This document shows, piece after piece, positions 1-6,139 of a DNA stretch of 6,434 nucleotides. The stretch comes from Gammaproteobacteria bacterium (GTDB lineage Bacteria > Pseudomonadota > Gammaproteobacteria > GCA-001735895): NCBI GenBank assembly GCA_021767985.1, contig JAASSH010000132.1:1-6434 (forward strand). The letters run 5' to 3'. The position numbers and the translations under genes were made by a program. Numbering within the stretch: position 1 is the stretch's first letter; each line of letters opens with the position of its first letter. The notes below the pieces were generated by a model. That model did not search any database, was not told where the DNA came from, and was given only the letters and a program-made list of their open reading frames with translations.

Positions 1-843
1 CTCGAGCGTTAGTTCGAGCGTTTGTCGCACCTGGTTACCCTGGAACGCCATTTCCAGCGTCTCGGCCTCGGGTGTAATACCGATGGCGTGAAACAGGGGC
101 ACGCTACCCGAGGAACTCCCGGCGGCACTGATCGCTTTCAAGTCGTCCTCACTGCAGCTGTCCGGCAAGCCGGCGATAGCCGGTACGTGGTGTCCGCATT
201 TGCGGCCGATGACATGCCCCAGTAAATGATAAAACAGGTCGTTAGCGCGTATTTCTGCCGGGATCGGGCTGACGTCGAACAGTAACTCGGCGGCACGGGC
301 TTCGTCACGGTGCAGCTTGCTGAAAGGCACTCGACCGGTGATGGCGGCGCAGACGTCGAGATAGTCGCCATACTTGTTGGTACGCGCACCGATTACCGAG
401 TTGTAGAAGCTGACCGCGTTCGATTCGGATCCGACGATATGTTCACCCAGCCGCGGTCGATTCGGCAACTGGTAAGGAGCGCAGGTCCAGACCGGATTGC
501 AGCCCAGCCTGACATAAGCCTGCATCAGCTGCCGTGCCTCGTCCATTTCCCGGCTCGCCAGCGGATCGCGCAACGACAGGTCGTTCAGGGAGACCAGCCC
601 GTTGTTGGTCCACGACGGCACCGCCAGCGTGGCGCCGTGATCCAGCATGTAGTTGACGAAGTCGAGATGCGCGCGACCGTTGTAAAAACACGCGTCGATG
701 TGGGCAAAAGTGATATCGACGAGACTGTCCACCTGGTCGATATGTGCGGCGCTGACAATGGTTTCCATGGCAAACTGCATCGCCTTACCGAGCTTGCCAT
801 CGAGTCGATCCTGATCCAGTCGGTTAAGTTGTAACGCCGCCAC
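1..843 (-). CDS. Aconitase X (AcnX/DUF521) catalytic subunit, 3' end cut by window
   Basis: This is the N-terminal 281 residues of an aconitase X family hydro-lyase; the frame stays open to the window edge. Visible family signatures are an N-terminal LDGKLGKAMQFAM stretch (about residues 14-26), DITFAHIDACFYNG (43-56), VPSWTNNG (75-82), GCNPVWTCAPYQ (114-125), SESNAVSFYNSVIGARTNKY (139-158) and YGDYLDVCAAITGRVP (158-173). Cysteines at 52, 115, 121 and 165 are candidates for the Fe-S ligands known in this family; I cannot assign which. Characterised members are cis-3-hydroxy-L-proline dehydratases or mevalonate-5-phosphate dehydratases; this sequence alone does not decide the substrate. An in-frame TAA at 849-847 leaves GTG at 843-841 as the only usual start that keeps the family N-terminus; only a weak, distant AGG precedes it. 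The catalytic subunit is usually about 400 residues or more, so roughly a third lies outside. A small DUF126-type subunit may follow, also outside. Confidence 0.92.
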   Translation of the reverse strand, partial: MAALQLNRLDQDRLDGKLGKAMQFAMETIVSAAHIDQVDSLVDITFAHIDACFYNGRAHLDFVNYMLDHGATLAVPSWTNNGLVSLNDLSLRDPLASREMDEARQLMQAYVRLGCNPVWTCAPYQLPNRPRLGEHIVGSESNAVSFYNSVIGARTNKYGDYLDVCAAITGRVPFSKLHRDEARAAELLFDVSPIPAEIRANDLFYHLLGHVIGRKCGHHVPAIAGLPDSCSEDDLKAISAAGSSSGSVPLFHAIGITPEAETLEMAFQGNQVRQTLELTLE

Positions 844-850
844 TTTTTAC

Positions 851-877
851 TTGAGCCTGGAATGTTTAGGGCATAAT
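851..877 (+). promoter_or_regulatory. Candidate sigma70-type promoter for the methyltransferase gene
   Basis: TTGAGC (851-856) resembles a -35 box with 4 of 6 consensus bases, and CATAAT (872-877) a -10 box with 5 of 6. The 15-bp spacer is shorter than the usual 16-18, which weakens the call. It sits in the 71-bp gap between the divergent AcnX and methyltransferase genes and would start transcription roughly 30 bp before the ATG at 915. A convincing opposing promoter for AcnX was not found, although GATAAT-like sequence occurs on the minus strand at 892-887. Confidence 0.33.
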
Positions 878-902
878 CTGCGACTTATTATCGAGACATG
901 CA

Positions 903-907
903 AGAGG
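903..907 (+). promoter_or_regulatory. Ribosome binding site of the methyltransferase gene
   Basis: AGAGG lies 7 nt before the ATG at 915, an ideal Shine-Dalgarno spacing. It selects this start over the out-of-frame ATG at 898, which lies upstream of the site and opens a frame without recognisable protein motifs. Confidence 0.75.
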
Positions 908-914
908 TATTTTT

Positions 915-1553
915 ATGGAGGATCTCGAAACCTGGCTGGAGCGGGTCTACCAGGCCGACGGTGAGCACAAGACTCTCGCGGCGCTATACGACGAATGGGC
1001 CGGGGACTACGATCAGCAGCTCTGGGCCAGCGGTAATCCCTATATCGCGATCGCAACCGGGCTGGTTGGCCGTCACGTCCCTGATTATGGTGCCAGAATT
1101 CTGGATGCCGGCTGCGGTACCGGCAACATGGCGCAGGTACTGCATCAAATGGGGTATCAGAATATCGACGGGCTGGACCCGTCGAGCGGCATGCTGGCGA
1201 TTGCTCAGAGGAAGGAAATTTATCAACAACTGCATCAACTGTATCTCGACAGCCAGATCGACCTGGAGGATGCCAGTTATGACGCGGTAGTCGCCGCTGG
1301 CGTACTGACCCACGGGCACGCGCCGCCGGAAGCCCTTGACGGCATTTTGAAAATCGCCCGCAGCGGCGCCGCAATCATATTTTCGCTATCGCTGATCGCG
1401 TTCGAGGAATATGGCTTCAAACAGAAAATAGATGAGCTCGATGCTGGCGGCGCCTGGGAAAAGCTCGACCAGTCGCTGTTGTTTCGGACTTACCCCTTTT
1501 CCGACAAGGAAGCCAGTTTACGTCACTGGGTGATGGCTTACCGCAAGTCTTGA
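915..1553 (+). CDS. Class I SAM-dependent methyltransferase, METTL27/WBSCR27-like
   Basis: This 212-residue soluble protein carries the Rossmann methyltransferase core. LYDEWAGDYDQQL (24-36) is the pre-motif typical of small-molecule methyltransferases. RILDAGCGTGN (61-71) is glycine-rich motif I, which binds S-adenosylmethionine. GLDPSSGML (86-94) supplies the acidic residue at the end of strand 2 (D88), which usually contacts the ribose. YDAVVAAGVLTHGHAPPEAL (122-141) matches motif IV and post-motif IV, and GAAIIFSLS (151-159) the following strand. The overall pattern, including LTHGHAPPEAL, is what I associate with METTL27 (Williams-Beuren region protein 27) relatives. The acceptor substrate is unknown. 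The length is normal for a one-domain enzyme. The gene is divergent from AcnX with 71 bp between them and is separated from the downstream pump by about 340 bp, so it is probably a single-gene transcription unit. Confidence 0.9.
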   Translation: MEDLETWLERVYQADGEHKTLAALYDEWAGDYDQQLWASGNPYIAIATGLVGRHVPDYGARILDAGCGTGNMAQVLHQMGYQNIDGLDPSSGMLAIAQRKEIYQQLHQLYLDSQIDLEDASYDAVVAAGVLTHGHAPPEALDGILKIARSGAAIIFSLSLIAFEEYGFKQKIDELDAGGAWEKLDQSLLFRTYPFSDKEASLRHWVMAYRKS

Positions 1554-1612
1554 CAGCGCGAGAGCGGCCTGCCCGCAAGCGCATAGAGGCCAGACAGGGG
1601 GCGCTGCTTTTC
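1554..1612 (+). terminator. Weak candidate terminator after the methyltransferase
   Basis: CAGCGC (1554-1559), directly after the stop codon, can pair with GCGCTG (1601-1606), and inside it GGCCT (1566-1570) can pair with AGGCC (1587-1591). The outer stem is followed by CTTTTC. The stem is interrupted and the T run is only four bases, so this could be a poor intrinsic terminator or chance pairing in GC-rich DNA. Confidence 0.25.
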
Positions 1613-1640
1613 AGGGCGGTTCCGTCGGGTAGCGCCACCA

Positions 1641-1701
1641 GGACAACCGTGGTCTTTGTCCAGGTTGCGGCGATGTATCGAGGCTTCGCGGGCACCGCAA
1701 C
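1641..1701. repeat. Two adjacent inverted repeats in the intergenic spacer
   Basis: GGACAA (1641-1646) is a perfect inverted match of TTGTCC (1656-1661) with a 9-nt loop. Immediately after it, GTTGCGG (1664-1670) is a perfect inverted match of CCGCAAC (1695-1701), enclosing a smaller CGAT/ATCG dyad at 1671-1680. No T run follows on either strand, so these are not ordinary terminators. They could belong to a structured transcript or to a decayed element. No gene in this stretch looks real in either direction. Confidence 0.45.
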
Positions 1702-1712
1702 TCCTCGCATCC

Positions 1713-1730
1713 AATCGGTTATTACCGATT
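1713..1730. promoter_or_regulatory. 18-bp perfect dyad, candidate operator upstream of the efflux genes
   Basis: AATCGGT (1713-1719) and ACCGATT (1724-1730) form a perfect 7-bp inverted repeat around TATT. The run after it on the plus strand is A, not T, so it is not an intrinsic terminator for the upstream gene. Its position at the edge of the AT-rich region, abutting -35/-10-like sequences, fits a binding site for a dimeric regulator; the regulator is unknown. CCGATTAA from its right arm (1725-1732) recurs at 1833-1840, near the adaptor gene start. Confidence 0.4.
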
Positions 1731-1758
1731 AAAAAAGCCTTTATCGATAATTTATGAT
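1729..1758 (+). promoter_or_regulatory. Candidate distal promoter of the efflux operon
   Basis: TTAAAA (1729-1734, 4 of 6 to the -35 consensus) and TATGAT (1753-1758, 5 of 6 to the -10 consensus) are 18 bp apart. A second -10-like hexamer, GATAAT (1746-1751), and the perfect palindrome TTATCGATAA (1741-1750) lie between them. The region is strikingly AT-rich compared with its surroundings. A transcript from here would have a leader of about 130 nt before the ATG at 1895. Confidence 0.3.
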
Positions 1759-1798
1759 CCAATGGACGCTTGCATCGCGTAAAAATTGGCAGGTGTCG

Positions 1799-1826
1799 GC
1801 AAAATTTTGCAACGGTCCGCTAAAAT
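1799..1826 (+). promoter_or_regulatory. Palindrome plus -10-like box just upstream of the adaptor gene
   Basis: GCAAAATTTTGC (1799-1810) is a perfect 12-bp palindrome. TAAAAT (1821-1826, 5 of 6 to TATAAT) follows 10 bp later, so the palindrome occupies the place where a -35 box would be; no good -35 sequence is visible. This arrangement suits a repressor- or activator-controlled promoter, but AT-rich palindromes also occur by chance. Transcription would start near 1833. Confidence 0.33.
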
Positions 1827-1848
1827 TCCTGTCCGATTAAGGCCATTT

Positions 1849-1869
1849 ATGGTTGTATTCAAGGATTAG
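1849..1869 (+). other. Possible six-codon upstream ORF (MVVFKD) before the adaptor gene
   Basis: ATG at 1849 is preceded by TAAGG (1838-1842) at 6 nt, the best-placed Shine-Dalgarno sequence near the adaptor start, but its frame ends at TAG 1867-1869 after six codons. The stop lies 25 nt before the adaptor ATG at 1895, which itself lacks a visible ribosome binding site. It could be a leader peptide, or the same TAAGG could serve the in-frame TTG at 1853 (10 nt spacing). No attenuator-like features were recognised. Confidence 0.2.
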
Positions 1870-1894
1870 GCATCCATTTAGCCAGATTATCGAC

Positions 1895-3061
1895 ATGGAA
1901 AATACCCCGGTGACAGAACAATCCAGTAATGCCGCAAAGCCGCGCCTGTGGCTCAGGCTGATTATGGTAATCCTGCTGCTGGTTACGATAACCGGTGCCC
2001 TTGCCTACAAGAAAACCCTGCAGATTCAGGAGCAGATAGCACAGGGCAGCCAGTTGCCGCCGCCGATCAGCGTGACCGTGGCGCAGGCCCGGCCCGATAC
2101 CTGGAACCGCCGCATCCGCGCCGTCGGCACACTGGTCGCATTCCAGGGTGTCGATATCACGACCGAAGAATCGGGTATTGTCACCGCGATCAACTTCAAG
2201 TCAGGCGACGAAGTCGAGTCGGGAACGCTGCTGATCGACCTCGATAACCGCACCGAAATGGCCAACCTCGAATCGGCTCGCGCCCAGTATGAGTCGGACA
2301 ACAGCCAGTATCAGCGCCTGCTCAAACTCAAGGACCAGTCGTTCGTCACCAAGAACGACATCGATACCCAGCAATCGCTGGTAGATATTGCGGAGGCGCG
2401 AATCAATGTTGCCAAAACGGCGCTATCGAAGAAACGCATTTATGCCCCGTTCTCCGGCCGGCTCGGCATTCGCCAGGTCGATCTCGGTGAATATATTGCG
2501 CCGGGCGGCGTCATTGTTACGCTGCTGTCGCTGGATCGGCTTTACCTGGATTTCACGCTGCCCGAAAGCAATTTCAAGGACCTGGTCAGGGACCAGTTGA
2601 TCGATTTCAAGGTTCGCTCCTATCCCGAGCGAACTTTTAGCGCACGCGTCGAAACCTGGAATCCTCAGCTCGACGCCAATACGCGCAACATTACGATCCG
2701 CGCAATCGTCGATAATCGTGAGCGCCTGCTGGCGCCCGGCATGTTTGCCGATATGCAGGTGCGTTCGCGGCGGCAGGAATCTGTGTTGACGGTCCCCGAG
2801 ACCTCCATTTTTTACAATATTTACGGCCAGGCGGTATACATTCTCGAAAAGCCGGAGGCGACCGAAAACGACCCTGATCCCGATTATCGACTCGCCGCGC
2901 GCCAGGTCGAAGTCGCGTATCGTTCCGAGGGCGTCGCAGGTATCAGCAGCGGCATCGAAGCCGGCGATACGGTTGTCACCTCGGGACATCTCAAACTGTA
3001 TCCGAACCTGCGTGTGGCCATCGTCGACGATGTGCCGGAATACCACTCCAGCGCGCAGTAA
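1895..3061 (+). CDS. RND efflux periplasmic adaptor (membrane fusion protein), MexH/AcrA family
   Basis: The protein bridges an inner-membrane RND pump and an outer-membrane channel. Numbered from ATG 1895 (388 residues), one membrane segment spans about 18-38. There is no lipobox cysteine, so it is anchored by this segment rather than lipidated. Then come the first beta-barrel strand (ISVTVAQARP, 58-67), the first half of the lipoyl-like domain (SGIVTAINFKSGDEVESG, 93-110), an alpha-helical hairpin (about 119-185), the second lipoyl half (RIYAPFSGRLGIRQVDLGEY), the beta-barrel with LYLDFTLPES and LLAPGMFADMQV, and the C-terminal membrane-proximal domain. The frame extends up to TTG 1853, which would add 14 residues. 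I prefer 1895 because the extension uses two AGG codons and looks non-coding, but 1853 has the better ribosome site (TAAGG 1838-1842). It is the first gene of an operon with the transporter, 6 bp apart. The substrate is not deducible. Confidence 0.95.
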   Translation: MENTPVTEQSSNAAKPRLWLRLIMVILLLVTITGALAYKKTLQIQEQIAQGSQLPPPISVTVAQARPDTWNRRIRAVGTLVAFQGVDITTEESGIVTAINFKSGDEVESGTLLIDLDNRTEMANLESARAQYESDNSQYQRLLKLKDQSFVTKNDIDTQQSLVDIAEARINVAKTALSKKRIYAPFSGRLGIRQVDLGEYIAPGGVIVTLLSLDRLYLDFTLPESNFKDLVRDQLIDFKVRSYPERTFSARVETWNPQLDANTRNITIRAIVDNRERLLAPGMFADMQVRSRRQESVLTVPETSIFYNIYGQAVYILEKPEATENDPDPDYRLAARQVEVAYRSEGVAGISSGIEAGDTVVTSGHLKLYPNLRVAIVDDVPEYHSSAQ

Positions 3062-3067
3062 ACCTCG

Positions 3068-6000
3068 ATGTTCACCGATTATTTCATCAAACGCCCGGTG
3101 CTGTCGCTGGTCATCAGCACCATGATCGTGCTGCTCGGCGTGCAGGCCTTTTTCAACACCCAGGTACGGCAATATCCCGAACTGGAAACCACCGTAATCA
3201 GTGTCACCACCGCTTACCCGGGGGCCAGCGCCGAATTGATACAGGGTTTCATCACTACCCCGATACAGCAGGTTGTCTCGAGCACGGTGGGTATCGATTT
3301 CGTGCGCTCGAGCAGCAGCAACAGCGTGTCGACCGTCGAAGTTCATATGAAACTGGGCTTCGACGCCGATGTCGCCCTGACCGAAGTCAGCACCAAGGTC
3401 GCCTCGATCCGGGGCGAATTACCCGTGGAGTCGGAAGATCCGGTGGTCGCCAAGCAATCGGCCGAGGGCTTTGCGCTGGCCTATTACGGCTTCTATAGCG
3501 AAACCCTGTCCGATGTCGAAGTCACCGACTTCCTGCTGCGCTCGGTACAACCCTCGTTGTCGACGCTGAAAGGCGTCGCCGAGGCAGAAATCCTCGGCGG
3601 TAAAACCTACTCGATGCGCGTCTGGATGGATCCGGTGCGCATGTCGGCATTCAAGGTGTCGGCAGCGGATATCGTCAATGCCATCGGTTCCGAAAACTAC
3701 CAGTCCGCGGCCGGCAGCACCCGCGGCAGACTGGTACAAACAGATGTCAACGCGGTAACCGATACCAGTGACCCGGAAGTCTTCGAACGCTTCGTCATTC
3801 GCGAACAAGGCGACAATCGGGTGCGGCTGGGGGACGTCGCGGATATCGAACTGGGTGCCGAAAACTACGATTCGCTGGTCATGTTCGATAACGTACCGTC
3901 GATTTACATCGGCATCAACGGCACTACCGACGGCAATCCGCTGACCACGATCAAACTGGTCAACGCCGAACTGGAAAAATTGAAAAAGTCCTTTCCACCG
4001 GGATTAAACGTCGCCATCGCCTACGATTCGACCGAATTCATCGAGGCCTCGATCAACGAAGTAATTTTTACCCTGGCGCAGGCAGCCCTGATCGTCGTTG
4101 TCGTGATTTTCCTGTTCCTGGGCTCTATCCGTTCGACGCTGATTCCGCTGGTGACGATTCCGTTATCGATCATCGGGGTGCTGTTTTACATGCAGATCAT
4201 GGGTTACTCGATCAACCTGCTGACCCTGCTGGCCATGGTAATGGCGATCGGGCTGCTGGTGGACGATGCGATCCTGGTAGTGGAGAACATCTATCGGCAT
4301 ATTGGTGAGGGCCTGCGCCCGCTGCAGGCGGCGCTGCAGGGCGCCCGGGAAATCGCCAAACCGGTGATTGCCACCACCGTCGTCCTGGGCGTGGTTTACG
4401 CGCCGATAGGGTTGCTGGGCGGCCTTACCGGAGTGTTATTCAAGGAATTCGCCTTTACCCTGGTGGGCACCATCATTATTTCTACCATCATCGCGCTGAC
4501 CTTGTCGCCGATGATGTGCTCGCGAGTGTTGAAACCTACCATCACCAATAACGCCTACGAACGCTTCGTCAACGACCTGTTCGAACGCATCCACCTGCGC
4601 TACGAGACAATGCTCGACAACTCGCTGAAAACCCGCTCGGTAACGGTCGTTTTCATAATAGGCATCGTCGCAATGCTGGTAGCGATGTTTCAATTCATTC
4701 AGCACGAGCTCGCGCCGGAGGAAGACCAGGGTGTCATATTCACCTTTTCCCAGGCACCCGATCACAGCAGTCTCGATTATCTGAACAAGTACACCGCGCC
4801 CTACATCGATATCTTTCGGGAATACGAGACGGAATATGAATCGTCGTTCATGGCGAACGGTTTCGGCGGCCCGACGGTCTCCTTCGCCGGCATGCTGCTC
4901 AAACCCTGGGAGGAGCGCAGTCTGACGTCGATGCAAATGATTCCGCAAATCCAGCAGGCGCTGGACCAGCAGCCCGGATTGCAGAGCTTTGCGTTCAACC
5001 CGCCCTCGCTGCCCGGTGCCAGCGGCAACACGCCGGTCGAGTTTATTCTCAAGACCCAGCAGGGTTACGATCAGCTTTATGGCGTGGTACAGCAGGTGCT
5101 GGACGAGGCCCGGAAATCCGGCAAGTTTTACTTTATCAAGAGCGACTTCAACTTCAGCAAACCCGAGATCCGCGTCACTGTCGATCGCGAACGCGCCGAA
5201 TCGATGGGCATCTCGATGCGTGAAATCGGGCAAACCCTGGGGGCGATTCTCGCCGAGGGTTACATCAGCCGCTTCAACCTGGCCGGGCGCAGCTACAAGA
5301 TCATTCCCCAGGCGCGCAGCGAAGGACGTCAGAACGCCAATATCGTCAGTGAATACTATGTTTATTCCGATCAGGACGAGCAAATCAGCCTGTCTTCACT
5401 GGTGGATATCGAATACACCTCGGTGCCGCGAGAGCTGGTACAGTTCCAGCAACAAAATGCCGCCAAGATCGACGCGGTGCCGGGGGTGCCGCTGGGAGAA
5501 GCGCTCCAGTACCTGCGTGACATTAGCGCGGACCTGGCGCCCGCGGGTTATACCTTCGATTACCAGGGACAGTCGCGCCAGCTGATACAGGAAGGTTCGG
5601 TGCTGGCGATAACCTTTGGTTTTGCCGTAATCATCGTGTTCCTGGTGCTGGCGGCGCAGTACGAAAGCCTGCGCGACCCTCTTATCATCCTGACCACGGT
5701 ACCGCTGGCGATGTTCGGCGCGCTGGTACCGATGTTCCTGTGGCAGGTCTCGATGAATATCTACAGCCAGGTGGGATTGATTACGCTGATCGGCCTGGTC
5801 AGCAAGCACGGCATACTGATCGTCGAGTTTGCCAACGAGATTCAGAAAAACGAAAACCTGGATCCGGTCAGGGCGGTAATCAAGGCGGCGTCGATCAGGC
5901 TGCGCCCGATCCTGATGACGTCATTTTCTACCATTATCGGTATCATGCCGCTGGTGATAGCCAGCGGTGCGGGTGCCGCCAGTCGCCAGGCAATCGGCAT

Positions 6001-6139
6001 AACGATCGTCTCCGGGTTTGCCATCGGCACCCTGTTCACGCTGTTCGTGCTGCCGGTAATCTACACTTTCTTCGCGGCAGATCATCGACCCTCGCTCACC
6101 GCAGACGAAATCCCGCTGACGGCGTCACGCCTGGTCTGA
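3068..6139 (+). CDS. RND multidrug efflux transporter, HAE1 family, MexI-like
   Basis: This is a complete inner-membrane proton/drug antiporter of 1023 residues, a normal length for the family. It starts with MFTDYFIKRPVLSLVISTMI and transmembrane helix 1 (about 10-28), followed by the first large periplasmic loop (to about 330), helices 2-6 (about 333-485), helix 7 (about 523-542), the second periplasmic loop (to about 840) and helices 8-12 (about 843-1005). The proton-relay residues are all present: D399-D400 in helix 4 (GLLVDDAILVVEN), K913 in helix 10 (GLVSKHGILIVEF), and R944 and T951 in helix 11 (RLRPILMTS). These match AcrB D407, D408, K940, R971 and T978, so the pump should be functional. 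AYPGASAELIQGFITTPIQQ and RELVQFQQQNAAKI are typical periplasmic signatures. The N-terminal region resembles MexI most closely from memory. The ATG lies 6 bp after the adaptor stop without a clear ribosome site, suggesting translational coupling. No outer-membrane factor follows; the gene ends inside a convergent LysR gene. Confidence 0.97.
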   Translation: MFTDYFIKRPVLSLVISTMIVLLGVQAFFNTQVRQYPELETTVISVTTAYPGASAELIQGFITTPIQQVVSSTVGIDFVRSSSSNSVSTVEVHMKLGFDADVALTEVSTKVASIRGELPVESEDPVVAKQSAEGFALAYYGFYSETLSDVEVTDFLLRSVQPSLSTLKGVAEAEILGGKTYSMRVWMDPVRMSAFKVSAADIVNAIGSENYQSAAGSTRGRLVQTDVNAVTDTSDPEVFERFVIREQGDNRVRLGDVADIELGAENYDSLVMFDNVPSIYIGINGTTDGNPLTTIKLVNAELEKLKKSFPPGLNVAIAYDSTEFIEASINEVIFTLAQAALIVVVVIFLFLGSIRSTLIPLVTIPLSIIGVLFYMQIMGYSINLLTLLAMVMAIGLLVDDAILVVENIYRHIGEGLRPLQAALQGAREIAKPVIATTVVLGVVYAPIGLLGGLTGVLFKEFAFTLVGTIIISTIIALTLSPMMCSRVLKPTITNNAYERFVNDLFERIHLRYETMLDNSLKTRSVTVVFIIGIVAMLVAMFQFIQHELAPEEDQGVIFTFSQAPDHSSLDYLNKYTAPYIDIFREYETEYESSFMANGFGGPTVSFAGMLLKPWEERSLTSMQMIPQIQQALDQQPGLQSFAFNPPSLPGASGNTPVEFILKTQQGYDQLYGVVQQVLDEARKSGKFYFIKSDFNFSKPEIRVTVDRERAESMGISMREIGQTLGAILAEGYISRFNLAGRSYKIIPQARSEGRQNANIVSEYYVYSDQDEQISLSSLVDIEYTSVPRELVQFQQQNAAKIDAVPGVPLGEALQYLRDISADLAPAGYTFDYQGQSRQLIQEGSVLAITFGFAVIIVFLVLAAQYESLRDPLIILTTVPLAMFGALVPMFLWQVSMNIYSQVGLITLIGLVSKHGILIVEFANEIQKNENLDPVRAVIKAASIRLRPILMTSFSTIIGIMPLVIASGAGAASRQAIGITIVSGFAIGTLFTLFVLPVIYTFFAADHRPSLTADEIPLTASRLV

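Noticed and set aside
310..834. A 174-codon plus-strand frame opposite the AcnX gene, plus shorter minus-strand frames in the same stretch
   Set aside because: The minus-strand frame reading from 843 to the edge gives continuous aconitase X motifs; the others are shadows. The short minus-strand frames first suggested a frameshifted gene, but the true frame is intact.
913..1374. Minus-strand frames of 111-153 codons opposite the methyltransferase
   Set aside because: They are Arg/Pro-rich shadow translations without motifs, while the plus strand has the complete methyltransferase fold signatures and a good ribosome site.
1550..1732. A 60-codon plus-strand frame from TTG 1550, and overlapping minus-strand frames at 1417-1762
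   Set aside because: None has a ribosome binding site or recognised motif. The plus frame begins inside the methyltransferase stop region and coincides with the inverted repeats, so structured or non-coding DNA explains it better.
1713..1736. The hairpin AATCGGT/ACCGATT as an intrinsic terminator of the methyltransferase
   Set aside because: The plus strand has a run of A, not T, after the stem, and the minus strand has no T run on its downstream side; an operator-like role fits better.
2423..3346. A 307-codon open frame on the minus strand, antisense to the adaptor and the start of the transporter
   Set aside because: It lies entirely opposite two strongly supported genes, spans their junction, is rich in His/Arg/Asp with no family motif, and is explained by codon bias of the sense genes.
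4436..5383. A 315-codon open frame on the minus strand inside the transporter gene
   Set aside because: It is a composition shadow of the RND gene: no recognisable domain, no ribosome site considered convincing, and the sense strand shows uninterrupted transporter motifs.
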